Part shown: in pieces, positions 1 through 6,397 of the stretch
Layout: every line of letters begins with the position of its first letter
How positions within the stretch are numbered: the stretch's first letter is position 1
Source: Geodermatophilaceae bacterium
GTDB taxonomy: Bacteria > Actinomycetota > Actinomycetes > Mycobacteriales > Geodermatophilaceae
Direction of reading: 5' to 3'
Length of the DNA: 8,171 nt
Assembly: GCA_013814015.1 (NCBI GenBank)
Contig: JACCQS010000079.1
Location: 1-8,171, forward strand
Program-made: the position numbers and the translations under genes
Notes under the pieces: model-generated
What the model was told of the DNA's origin: nothing
What the model saw: the letters and a program-made list of their open reading frames with translations, nothing else
The model's database searches: none

Positions 1-14
1 TTGTTCGTAGCCAC
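1..14 (-). CDS. ppiB: Peptidyl-prolyl cis-trans isomerase (PpiB-like), first codons only
   Basis: Only the first four codons and part of the fifth are in the window. Read on the minus strand from position 14 they are GTG GCT ACG AAC AA, giving M-A-T-N-(K or N). An AGGAG Shine-Dalgarno sequence lies at 26-22 on the minus strand, seven bases before the GTG, so a gene start here is well supported. The M-A-T-N-K beginning is, from memory, common in actinobacterial cyclophilin-type peptidyl-prolyl isomerases, and in mycobacteria ppiB lies divergent to the glyoxalase II-like gene next to hisS, the same arrangement as here. The product name is therefore an inference from gene order plus four residues. 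The sequence to the left of the window would settle it. Confidence 0.45.
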
Positions 15-230
15 TGTCGTACTCCTGTCGAAGTCATCGATCGTTTCTTGCGCGTCTGGACCCTGCACCGACGTTCGAGCGGGTCCGGAGCGGCACACCT
101 CGGGGAGGCGCCTGCCACCGTTGTTTCGGCTGTACGGCCGGCCACGGAGGACCGACGGGGAAGTCTAGTCAAAGGCCGCGTGAAGCATCTGTGAGCCGCC
201 TGGCAAATGAGCCCTGGGTAGCCTGTTCTC
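15..230. promoter_or_regulatory. Divergent intergenic region between ppiB-like gene and hydrolase gene
   Basis: This 216-base stretch holds no convincing gene. It should contain promoters for both flanking genes. On the plus side, a TANNNT element (TAGCCT, 219-224) sits six bases before the GTG of the hydrolase gene. On the minus side, the AGGAG ribosome binding site of the ppiB-like gene is at 26-22, and a weak -10-like TAGACT lies at 167-162 without a matching -35. A GC-rich palindrome (GGCCGGCC, 136-143) is present but is too common a type in GC-rich DNA to interpret. Confidence 0.5.
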
Positions 231-231
231 G
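219..231 (+). promoter_or_regulatory. Probable leaderless promoter of the hydrolase gene
   Basis: TAGCCT at 219-224 matches the actinobacterial -10 consensus TANNNT. It is followed by six bases and then the GTG start at 231, so transcription would begin at or next to the start codon. No Shine-Dalgarno sequence precedes the GTG, which fits a leaderless message. No good -35 hexamer is seen at 16-19 bases upstream, which is not unusual in this phylum. The TAG at 219-221 is also an in-frame stop, so translation cannot start further upstream than 231. Confidence 0.55.
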
Positions 232-920
232 TGTTGGTGGTCGGATTTCCTGCAGGTGTGTTCGGGACGAATTGCTATGTCCTCGCCACCGCCCCGGGGG
301 CGGAGTGCGTCGTGATCGACCCAGGGATGGACGCCGTCGACCCGCTGCGCGATGTGCTGTCCGAACACGACTTGAAGCCGGTCGCCGTCGTCCTGACCCA
401 TGGGCACCTCGACCACACCTTCTCCGTGGTCCCGGTCTGTTCCGGCTACGACATCGCCGCCTATCTCCACCCCGACGACGCGCCGATGCTGGCCGACCCG
501 GTGACGTGGCACGGACCGGCGCTGGCCGCGATCGTGGCCGGAATGCCGATTCCGGAACCCGATGATCTTCGCTTTCTCACCGGTGGTGTGGAGCTCGACC
601 TGGCCGGCGTGCGGCTCATGCCCCGGCACGCACCCGGTCACACGCTCGGCTCCACCGTCTTCGAGGTCACACTCGAGAATGGACCCGGCTTGCTCAGCGG
701 CGACCTGCTCTTCGCGGGCTCCATAGGTCGGGTCGACCTGCCGGGCGGGTCGATGAGTCAGATGACCGCTTCTCTCGCGCGGGTCGTGCTTCCCCTCGAT
801 GACGCGACCGTCGTCCTTCCCGGGCACGGTCCGGTCACGACGATCGGCCGGGAGCGGGCCGGCAACCCATACCTTCAGGACTTGGTCGACGAGCCCGCTG
901 CCCCGCGCCGGAGCCTCTAG
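231..920 (+). CDS. Glyoxalase II-like metallo-beta-lactamase-fold hydrolase
   Basis: This 229-residue protein is a soluble, probably cytoplasmic, binuclear metal hydrolase of the glyoxalase II / hydroxyacylglutathione hydrolase-like branch. The metal site looks complete: the H57-x-H59-x-D61-H62 motif (THGHLDH), H137 in APGHT, D158 in SGDLLF and H199 in LPGHGP. The beginning (MLVVGFPAGVFGTNCYVLA) matches the usual start of the actinobacterial family, such as the mycobacterial gene next to hisS. GTG 231 is the first possible start, because TAG at 219-221 closes the frame; TTG 234 and GTG 237 are weaker alternatives. The family hydrolyses thioesters such as S-lactoyl-thiols, but the substrate cannot be read from the sequence, and a mycothiol-related or general thioesterase role is possible. 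The gene heads a same-strand cluster with hisS and aspS, and its TAG stop begins the unusual repeated junction before hisS. Confidence 0.88.
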   Translation: MLVVGFPAGVFGTNCYVLATAPGAECVVIDPGMDAVDPLRDVLSEHDLKPVAVVLTHGHLDHTFSVVPVCSGYDIAAYLHPDDAPMLADPVTWHGPALAAIVAGMPIPEPDDLRFLTGGVELDLAGVRLMPRHAPGHTLGSTVFEVTLENGPGLLSGDLLFAGSIGRVDLPGGSMSQMTASLARVVLPLDDATVVLPGHGPVTTIGRERAGNPYLQDLVDEPAAPRRSL

Positions 921-953
921 ATGGTCAGCGCCTAGATGGAGAACCTCTAGATG
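906..953 (+). repeat. 15-base-phased TAG-ATG junction repeat between hydrolase gene and hisS
   Basis: The hydrolase stop TAG (918-920) is followed directly by ATG 921, which opens a four-codon frame (M-V-S-A) ending in TAG 933-935. That is followed directly by ATG 936, which opens another four-codon frame (M-E-N-L) ending in TAG 948-950, and then by the hisS ATG at 951. The ten-base word CCTCTAGATG occurs at 914-923 and again at 944-953, and CCTAGATG occurs between them at 931-938. GGAG precedes both full copies (910-913 and 938-941). All junctions share one reading frame, so the hydrolase, the two mini-frames and hisS are in phase. This looks like local duplication of a stop/start junction with its ribosome binding site; whether the mini-frames are translated is unknown. 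Confidence 0.75.
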
Positions 954-2312
954 TCCGGTCAGCGGCCCGGCCCGCTGTCGGGCTTTCCGGAACTCCTGCC
1001 GGGACAACGGATGATCGAGCAGCAGATCATCGACGGCCTGCGCCGAACCTTCGAACTCCACGGCTTCGCGCCGATCGAGACTCGGGCCGTGGAGCCGGTC
1101 GAGCAGTTGACCGGTGGCGGCGAGGTCGACAAGGAGATCTACGCCGTGCGCCGGTTGGCCGATGTCGAGGACCGGGATTCCGAGCCGGGTCTGGGACTGC
1201 ACTTCGACCTGACCGTTCCATTCGCGCGTTATGTGTTGGAGAACGCCGGCAAACTCGAGTTCCCGTTCCGCCGGTACCAAATCCAGAGGGTGTGGCGCGG
1301 CGAACGGCCGCAGTCGGGCCGCTTCCGGGAGTTCACCCAGGCAGACATCGACATCGTCGCCCAGGGCGAGTTGGCCTTCCACCATGACGTCGAGGTCGCG
1401 CGGGTGATGGCCGAGGCACTGGCTGCCCTGCCCGTCGGGCACCTTCGGCTGCAGGTCAACAATCGCAAGCTTCTCCAGGGCTTCCTGTTCGGAATCGGTG
1501 CACCCGAACCATCCGTTGCCATGCAGGCCATCGACAGGCTGGACAAGGTGCCGGCCGATGTTGTCGGTGGGCTGCTCCGTACCCACGCTGGCCTGTCGGA
1601 CAAGCAGGCCGACGCCTGCCTGGAGTTGGCCGACATCCGCACGGCTGACACCTCTTTCGTCGACCGGGTGCGCCACCTCGGGATACACGACGAGCTCCTC
1701 GACGAGGGTCTGGCCGAGCTGGCCGTCGTCGTCGACGGTTGCAGGGACCTCAACTCCGCGCGAATCACGGTGGAGGCCGATCTGCGGATCGCCCGCGGCC
1801 TGGACTACTACACCGGCACCGTTTTCGAGACCAGGATGAGCGGATACGACGCACTCGGCTCGATCTGCTCGGGAGGTCGGTACGACTCGCTGGCCAGCGA
1901 TGGGCGGACGACCTATCCCGGCGTGGGCATCTCGTTGGGGGTGTCCCGGTTGCTGGTCCCGCTCTTCGCCGACGGCAGCCTCGCCGCCTCCCGCAGCGTC
2001 CCGTCGTCCGTGCTCGTGGCACTGCCCGACGAGGGGATGCGGGCGGCAACTGCCCTTGTGGCTCAAGCACTTCGGTCCCGAGGTGTCGCAACAGAGGTTG
2101 CCGCATCGGCGGAGAAATTCGGTAAGCAGATCCGGTACGCCCAACGGCGCGGCATCCCGTACGTCTGGTTCCCCGCGGCCGAAGCGGGCTCGCAGCACGA
2201 GGTCAAGGACATCCGCAGCGGTGACCAGACCGCAGCAGACCCCGATACCTGGTTGCCGCCCGAGATAGACCTGAAACCGCAGATCATTTCCACCCCGAAC
2301 GCCGTCGAGTAG
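951..2312 (+). CDS. hisS: Histidine--tRNA ligase
   Basis: This 453-residue class II aminoacyl-tRNA synthetase attaches histidine to tRNA-His in the cytoplasm. The catalytic domain spans about residues 10-340. It contains motif 2 (about 107-135, with RRYQIQRVWRGERPQ and REFTQADID), the histidine-specific ARGLDYYTGTVFE stretch (281-293), the GGRYD loop (308-312) and motif 3 (GVGISLGVSRLL, 324-335). The anticodon-binding domain follows from about residue 352 to 432 and includes GIPYVWF and VKDIRSGDQ. Where most bacterial HisRS have LRPEGTA, this protein has FDLTVPFARY (85-94), the form typical of archaeal and eukaryotic enzymes; I recall similar proteins in some actinobacteria. ATG 951 is chosen because GGAGAA at 938-943 lies seven bases upstream and the N-terminal SGFPELLPGQR segment looks family-typical. 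ATG 1011 would remove it. The gene follows the hydrolase by 30 bases and precedes aspS by nine. Confidence 0.96.
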   Translation: MSGQRPGPLSGFPELLPGQRMIEQQIIDGLRRTFELHGFAPIETRAVEPVEQLTGGGEVDKEIYAVRRLADVEDRDSEPGLGLHFDLTVPFARYVLENAGKLEFPFRRYQIQRVWRGERPQSGRFREFTQADIDIVAQGELAFHHDVEVARVMAEALAALPVGHLRLQVNNRKLLQGFLFGIGAPEPSVAMQAIDRLDKVPADVVGGLLRTHAGLSDKQADACLELADIRTADTSFVDRVRHLGIHDELLDEGLAELAVVVDGCRDLNSARITVEADLRIARGLDYYTGTVFETRMSGYDALGSICSGGRYDSLASDGRTTYPGVGISLGVSRLLVPLFADGSLAASRSVPSSVLVALPDEGMRAATALVAQALRSRGVATEVAASAEKFGKQIRYAQRRGIPYVWFPAAEAGSQHEVKDIRSGDQTAADPDTWLPPEIDLKPQIISTPNAVE

Positions 2313-2324
2313 AGGAAATCTGTG
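2313..2324 (+). promoter_or_regulatory. Ribosome binding site deciding the aspS start
   Basis: AGGAAA at 2313-2318 lies directly after the hisS stop (2310-2312) and three bases before the GTG at 2322; AGGA alone leaves a five-base gap. It is the only purine-rich element in the nine-base gap and supports co-translation of hisS and aspS from one message. Confidence 0.6.
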
Positions 2325-4082
2325 ATTCGCACCCACGCAGGTGGAGACCTGCGCAGCTCCGATGCCGGACAGACCGTCACCCTGGCCGGGTGGATCGGTC
2401 GACGCCGCGATCACGGAGGGGTGGCGTTTCTCGATCTGCGCGATGCCTCCGGTGTGGTGCAGGTCGTCGTACGGGACGAATCCGTGGCCCACGGGCTGCG
2501 CAACGAGTACTGTCTCCGGGTCCTCGGCACGGTCGCCGCCCGGCCGGTCGGCAACGAGAACCCAGCTCTGCCGACCGGCGCGATCGAGGTCATCGCGGCC
2601 GAGGTCGACGTGCTGTCGGAGTCTGCGTCGCTGCCGTTCCAGATCGACGACCACGTGGAGGTGGGAGAGGAGGCTCGACTCAAGCATCGCTATCTCGACC
2701 TGCGTCGAAGCGGTCCGGCCGCGGCCCTGCGGTTGCGAAGCGAGGTCAACCGCACTGCCCGCGAGGTGCTGCACGGCCACGGTTTCGTCGAGATCGAGAC
2801 CCCGACGCTTACCCGTTCGACGCCGGAAGGTGCCCGCGACTTCGTCGTGCCGGCGCGGCTGGCACCGGGGTCCTGGTACGCGCTGCCGCAGTCGCCGCAG
2901 CTGTTCAAGCAACTGCTGATGGTCGCCGGGATGGAGCGCTATTACCAGATCGCGCGCTGCTACCGCGACGAGGACTTCCGGGCAGATCGGCAGCCCGAGT
3001 TCACCCAACTCGACGTGGAGATGAGCTTCGTCGACCAGGACGACGTGATCGCGCTGACCGAGGAGGTCCTGACTGCGCTGTGGTCGCTGATCGACCACCG
3101 CATACCCACGCCGATCCAGCGGATCAGCTACGCGCAGGCGTTGTCGCGGTACGGCACCGACAAACCCGACCTGCGCTTCGGGATCGAACTGACCGACTGC
3201 ACCGCATATTTCGCAGAGACCACGTTCCGGGTCTTTCAGGCGCCCTACGTCGGGGCGATCGTCATGCCGGGCGGTGCTGACCAGCCGCGGCGCACGCTGG
3301 ACGCGTGGCAGGACTTCGCCCGGCAACGCGGACACAAGGGCCTGGCCTACGTGCTGATCGGCGCTGACGGTGAACTGGCCGGCCCGGTGGCCAAGAACCT
3401 CTCGGATGACGAGCGTGCCGGTATTGCCGGTCACGTCGGTGCTGGGCCCGGCGACTGCGTCTTCTTCGCAGCCGGAGAGTGTTCGGGGGCGCGGGGCCTG
3501 CTCGGTGCCGTACGGCTGGAGATCGGTCGCCGCGGTGGGCTGATCGATGCGTCCCGGTGGTCGTTCGTGTGGGTGGTGGACGCGCCATTGTTCGAACCGT
3601 CTGCCCAAGCCCGGGCCTCCGGCGACGTGGCCGTGGGTGGCGGAGCCTGGACCGCGGTGCATCACGCGTTCACCTCGCCCAGACCAGAGTTTCTGGACAC
3701 CTTCGACACCGATCCCGAGCATGCGTTGGCCTACGCCTACGACATCGTCTGCAACGGCAACGAGATCGGCGGTGGCTCGATCCGGATCCACCGTCGGGAC
3801 GTGCAGGAGAGGGTCTTCGCCATCATGGGGCTGTCCGCCGGGGAGGCCCAGGAGAAGTTCGGCTTCCTGCTCGACGCCTTCGCCTACGGGGCCCCGCCGC
3901 ACGGCGGGATCGCGATCGGCTGGGACCGGGTGTGCGCGCTGCTGGCCGGGCAGGACTCGATCCGCGAGGTGATCGCCTTCCCCAAGTCCGGCGGCGGATA
4001 CGACCCGCTGACCGGCGCGCCCGCCCCCATCACCGCTGCCCAGCGCAAGGAAGCCGGCGTCGACGCCTTGCCTTCCGAGTGA
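2322..4082 (+). CDS. aspS: Aspartate--tRNA(Asp/Asn) ligase, probably non-discriminating
   Basis: This 586-residue bacterial-type class II synthetase charges tRNA-Asp and, by the residues seen, probably tRNA-Asn too. An N-terminal OB-fold anticodon-binding domain (about 1-105, with GWIGRRRDHGGVAFLDLRD) is followed by the catalytic core. The core has FVEIETPTLTRSTPEGARDF (155-174), motif 2 (ARCYRDEDFR and PEFTQLDVEMSF, 211-236), the bacterial GAD insertion (about 290-400) and motif 3 (GGIAIGWDRV, 528-537). His31, in RRRDHGG, and Gly77, in RPVGNENP, align by eye with the pair reported for non-discriminating AspRS of Pseudomonas aeruginosa. E. coli, a discriminating enzyme, has Leu at the first position. 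Such enzymes make Asp-tRNA-Asn, which GatCAB amidates. GTG 2322 is supported by AGGAAA upstream and a family-typical start (MIRTHAGGDLR). The length is normal for the actinobacterial family. Confidence 0.96.
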   Translation: MIRTHAGGDLRSSDAGQTVTLAGWIGRRRDHGGVAFLDLRDASGVVQVVVRDESVAHGLRNEYCLRVLGTVAARPVGNENPALPTGAIEVIAAEVDVLSESASLPFQIDDHVEVGEEARLKHRYLDLRRSGPAAALRLRSEVNRTAREVLHGHGFVEIETPTLTRSTPEGARDFVVPARLAPGSWYALPQSPQLFKQLLMVAGMERYYQIARCYRDEDFRADRQPEFTQLDVEMSFVDQDDVIALTEEVLTALWSLIDHRIPTPIQRISYAQALSRYGTDKPDLRFGIELTDCTAYFAETTFRVFQAPYVGAIVMPGGADQPRRTLDAWQDFARQRGHKGLAYVLIGADGELAGPVAKNLSDDERAGIAGHVGAGPGDCVFFAAGECSGARGLLGAVRLEIGRRGGLIDASRWSFVWVVDAPLFEPSAQARASGDVAVGGGAWTAVHHAFTSPRPEFLDTFDTDPEHALAYAYDIVCNGNEIGGGSIRIHRRDVQERVFAIMGLSAGEAQEKFGFLLDAFAYGAPPHGGIAIGWDRVCALLAGQDSIREVIAFPKSGGGYDPLTGAPAPITAAQRKEAGVDALPSE

Positions 4083-4127
4083 AGGACGCCTTCTACCAAT
4101 AGGTTCGATACAAGGCGTCCTTTCCTC
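4082..4127 (+). terminator. Hairpin terminator overlapping the aspS stop
   Basis: AAGGACGCCTT (4082-4092) and AAGGCGTCCTT (4112-4122) form a perfect 11-bp inverted repeat with a 19-base loop. The left arm begins in the last base of the aspS TGA. TTTCCTC follows the right arm, giving only a short U-run, as is common in actinobacterial terminators. Its position after aspS and before a separately promoted gene supports termination of the cluster. A role in mRNA 3'-end stability is an alternative. Confidence 0.65.
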
Positions 4128-4144
4128 GGTCCGACCGGGCGCTC

Positions 4145-4158
4145 TATCGTCGGCGCCA
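4145..4158 (+). promoter_or_regulatory. Probable leaderless promoter of the aminotransferase gene
   Basis: TATCGT at 4145-4150 matches TANNNT and is followed by seven bases and then ATG 4158. There is no Shine-Dalgarno sequence in the CGGCGCC spacer. Together with the hairpin just upstream, this indicates an independent transcript starting at or beside the start codon. No convincing -35 is visible. Confidence 0.55.
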
Positions 4159-5255
4159 TGTCGGTAATCTCTCGTACGCTGCTCGGCCCCGGCCCGACCA
4201 ATCCGTACCCCGAGGCGACCGCAGCGTTGGCCCAGCCACTGATGGGCCACCTCGATCCCGCTTTTCTTGCGCTGCTCGACGAGACCTGCGACCGGCTCCG
4301 GACGGTCTACCGCACAGTCAACCGCCGCACGCTTCCGCTGTCAGCTACCGGGAGCGCCGGCATGGAGGCGGCCTTCGTCAACACCGTCGGTCCGGGCGAT
4401 GTCGTCGTGGTGGGTGTCAACGGCCTGTTCGGAGTACGGATGTGCGATGTCGCGGACCGCTGCGGTGCCGAGGTCGTCCGCGTCGATGCGCCGTGGGGGC
4501 AGCCGTTGGACGTGGATGCAGTCCTGTCCGCTCACCCGTCACCGAAGCTGATCGCTGCGGTTCACGCGGAGACATCGACCGGCATCTGCAACGACGTGGC
4601 CGCACTCGCAGCGGGCAAGGGAGATGCGCTCCTTCTGGCCGACTGTGTCACCTCACTGGCCGGCATCGAGTTGGCCGTTGATGACTGGGGCATCGACCTC
4701 GCGTACTCAGGCACCCAGAAATGCGTTGGCGTCGCCCCCGGCCTGTCGCCGTTCACCATCAACGACCGTGCCTGGGAACGGCGGATCGAGCGCCCGCAGT
4801 CCTGGTATCTCGACCTCGGCATGCTCGGTGGCTACGTCGGTGAGGCTGCCAGTGGCAGCGGCGGTCGTACCTACCACCACACCGCACCCACAGCGATGGT
4901 CGCCTCGCTGCATGCCGGGCTGGGTCGGGTGCTCGAGGAGGGGCTGGATGCGGTCATCGCCCGCCATGCCGCAATGGGCCAGGCGCTTCAAGAAGGTCTG
5001 CAGAACCTGGGCCTGGAACTCTTTGCCGCACTTGGGCATCGGCTCCCCGAGTTGACCACGGTGCGAGTCCCGGAAGGTGTCGACTCCGCGGCCGTACGAG
5101 CAAAGCTGCTGCACGACTACAACATCGAGATCGGAGCTGGGGCCGGGGAATTCGCCGCCACGGTATGGCGGATCGGGCTGATGGGCTACAACGCCCGTCC
5201 GGCCATCGTCACGCTGATCCTGGGTGCCCTGGGCGAGATTCTCGATCGCCGCTGA
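4158..5255 (+). CDS. Class V aminotransferase (alanine/serine--glyoxylate type)
   Basis: This 365-residue protein is a fold-type I, PLP-dependent transaminase resembling alanine-glyoxylate and serine-glyoxylate/pyruvate aminotransferases. By eye it aligns along its whole length with human AGT. The N-terminal LLGPGPTNPYPE is typical, SATGSAGMEA (62-71) is the cofactor phosphate-binding region, and D162 in LADCVTSLAGIE should contact the PLP ring nitrogen. K188 in YSGTQKCVGVAPGLSP is the Schiff-base lysine, YHHTAPTAM (239-247) matches the family's YHHT motif, and R338 in WRIGLMGYNA should bind the substrate carboxylate. It is probably cytoplasmic and moves an amino group from alanine or serine to glyoxylate; the exact donor cannot be told, and a purine-catabolic ureidoglycine-glyoxylate role is possible. 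It has its own probable promoter and ends 18 bases from the end of the convergent ATPase gene. Confidence 0.85.
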   Translation: MSVISRTLLGPGPTNPYPEATAALAQPLMGHLDPAFLALLDETCDRLRTVYRTVNRRTLPLSATGSAGMEAAFVNTVGPGDVVVVGVNGLFGVRMCDVADRCGAEVVRVDAPWGQPLDVDAVLSAHPSPKLIAAVHAETSTGICNDVAALAAGKGDALLLADCVTSLAGIELAVDDWGIDLAYSGTQKCVGVAPGLSPFTINDRAWERRIERPQSWYLDLGMLGGYVGEAASGSGGRTYHHTAPTAMVASLHAGLGRVLEEGLDAVIARHAAMGQALQEGLQNLGLELFAALGHRLPELTTVRVPEGVDSAAVRAKLLHDYNIEIGAGAGEFAATVWRIGLMGYNARPAIVTLILGALGEILDRR

Positions 5256-5273
5256 CTGCGGTCTGACACCGGC

Positions 5274-6290
5274 TCAGGCGCGTTTGGCCGCCTCGAGAAC
5301 CTCTGCGGCCAGATGCACCATCGCGCCACGGGTCTGATCGGTCAGTTCGTTCTGATCGATCCGCGCGCCGGCTCGTAGGTGTGGATCGTCCGGAACAGTC
5401 ACCAGACCGCGGCACAGGCCCTCGAATCTCAGCGCTGCCGAAGCCAGATCCACGGGGCTGCGCCGCCGGGGCACCGCGGTGACAGCCACGAAACTGTCTG
5501 CCACGAGAGCACCGAAGCCGCGCTCGGCGATCCAGCGCAGGCCCGCGTAGGTCGAGGTGATCCCATCGACACTCGGCGAGGTGGCGAATACCAGCGTGTG
5601 CGTGCCCCCGAGCAACTGCCGCATCAGTCCGCCGCTGAGACCGGCCCCACAATCGGTGACCGTGATCGGGAAATGCCGGTGAACGACATCCATCGTCGCG
5701 ACGAAGGTCGCCTCGTCGAAGCGGGCGCTCTCCCCGGGGTCCAGACCACTGGGCAGCACCCACGTGCCGTTCGCGGATCGACCGAGGTAGGGGGTGAGGA
5801 TGGCGAGATCACCGGGGTCACCTCGCCCGGCAAGGTCACGAGCGCTATGCGTCGGTGCAACGCCGCTGCGTAGCAGCAGCGAACCGAAGGTCGGATCCGC
5901 ATCGAGCAAGAGCACCGGTTCAGCGCGCACCTGTGCGTAGATACCGGCCATCAGCACCGACAGCGTCGTCTTACCGACTCCGCCCTTCAATCCGAGCACG
6001 GCGATGCGCCGCGGACTCCGGATCGGTGGAACGATTCGTTCCCGATCGAGCCGCTCCTGGCGGGCCAGCGCCTTCGCCTTACCACGGAACAGGCTGAAGT
6101 TCCGCGACGGCCGTTTCGTTTCGGCCCGCCGCTGCTCGGCCGGCGGCGCAGGTGTTGGCGCCGGCGCCTGCGGCCCGGGCAGCTGCGTTGGGGCCGGTGG
6201 CGGTCGTCGTTCGAAGGGGACCGTCGACCCAGGCGCGGCTATTTCTGCATGTGGCTGCGCGGGCGGCGTGACCGTTGGCAGTTGGATCAT
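5274..6290 (-). CDS. ParA/MinD-family ATPase with proline-rich N-terminus
   Basis: From ATG 6290 this gives 338 residues. Residues 1 to about 60 are rich in Pro and Ala and probably disordered. A basic stretch (about 57-95) follows, then a SIMIBI-class P-loop ATPase domain: deviant Walker A KGGVGKTT (102-109), the LLLDADP segment (127-133) and a Walker B-like ITVTDCGAGL with D213. No transmembrane segment or signal peptide is seen. The layout resembles EspI- and MinD-like ATPases linked to type VII secretion in actinobacteria, but no WXG100, EccC or parB gene is nearby, so its partner is unknown. Septum-site, chromosome- or polar-positioning roles are also possible. ATG 6290 is the first standard start in frame, yet it lacks a Shine-Dalgarno sequence and a -10 element. 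The frame stays open for 39 more codons upstream with coding-like composition, so the true start may lie further out. Confidence 0.8.
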   Translation of the reverse strand: MIQLPTVTPPAQPHAEIAAPGSTVPFERRPPPAPTQLPGPQAPAPTPAPPAEQRRAETKRPSRNFSLFRGKAKALARQERLDRERIVPPIRSPRRIAVLGLKGGVGKTTLSVLMAGIYAQVRAEPVLLLDADPTFGSLLLRSGVAPTHSARDLAGRGDPGDLAILTPYLGRSANGTWVLPSGLDPGESARFDEATFVATMDVVHRHFPITVTDCGAGLSGGLMRQLLGGTHTLVFATSPSVDGITSTYAGLRWIAERGFGALVADSFVAVTAVPRRRSPVDLASAALRFEGLCRGLVTVPDDPHLRAGARIDQNELTDQTRGAMVHLAAEVLEAAKRA

Positions 6291-6389
6291 CTGGGTGTCG
6301 GCGGCCCGTCCTTCGAACGAGTGTCGGCCACCCTTGCGCTTCGGTGCCCCGTACGCCGGAGGCGGGGCCGGCGGCGGCGTGCTGTTCAG
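6291..6389 (-). other. Possible N-terminal extension of the ParA-like ATPase (CTG start)
   Basis: The frame of the ATPase gene stays open upstream of ATG 6290 to a TAG at 6410-6408. It encodes TPPPAPPPAYGAPKRKGG and then RHSFEGRAADTQ before the methionine. The proline-rich character continues into the annotated protein, and 27 of the 33 codons from the CTG end in G or C, as expected for a coding region here. No ATG, GTG or TTG lies in this part. A CTG at 6389 is preceded by GGAAGGGG (6404-6397) with a seven-base gap, a plausible ribosome binding site. CTG starts are rare, so this is a hypothesis. Confidence 0.42.
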
Positions 6390-6397
6390 GGCTGAAC
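6384..6397. repeat. 14-base inverted repeat in the ParA-like/rarA intergenic region
   Basis: GTTCAG (6384-6389) and CTGAAC (6392-6397) are perfect inverted 6-base arms around GG. The site covers the possible CTG start and its spacer on the minus strand. It could be a small operator for the minus-strand gene or chance; no second copy was noticed in the window. Confidence 0.3.

Noticed and set aside
191..565. A plus-strand open frame of 124 codons overlapping the hydrolase gene in another frame
   Set aside because: It is Arg-rich, low-complexity and has no domain; it is a shadow of the GC-rich hydrolase gene.
4092..4112. GGTTCGATAC in the loop after aspS resembles a tRNA T-arm
   Set aside because: There is no acceptor stem, anticodon arm or CCA context around it; it is the loop of the 11-bp hairpin.
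165..4250. A minus-strand open frame of 1361 codons crossing the hydrolase gene, hisS and aspS
   Set aside because: It is in codon register opposite all three plus-strand genes, so it is closed only by TTA, CTA or TCA sense codons, which these GC-rich genes avoid. The product is low-complexity, Arg/Gly/Asp/Val-rich, with no recognisable domain, and the plus-strand genes are certain.
5259..5271. CGGT-ctgac-ACCG hairpin between the convergent aminotransferase and ATPase genes
   Set aside because: A four-base stem without a T-run is expected by chance in GC-rich DNA, so I do not call it a bidirectional terminator.
6312..6327. CGAAC followed four bases later by GTCGG, resembling an SOS (LexA) box near the rarA side
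   Set aside because: Only the left half matches the CGAAC-N4-GTTCG type; the right half has too many mismatches, and the site lies about 250 bases from the rarA start.
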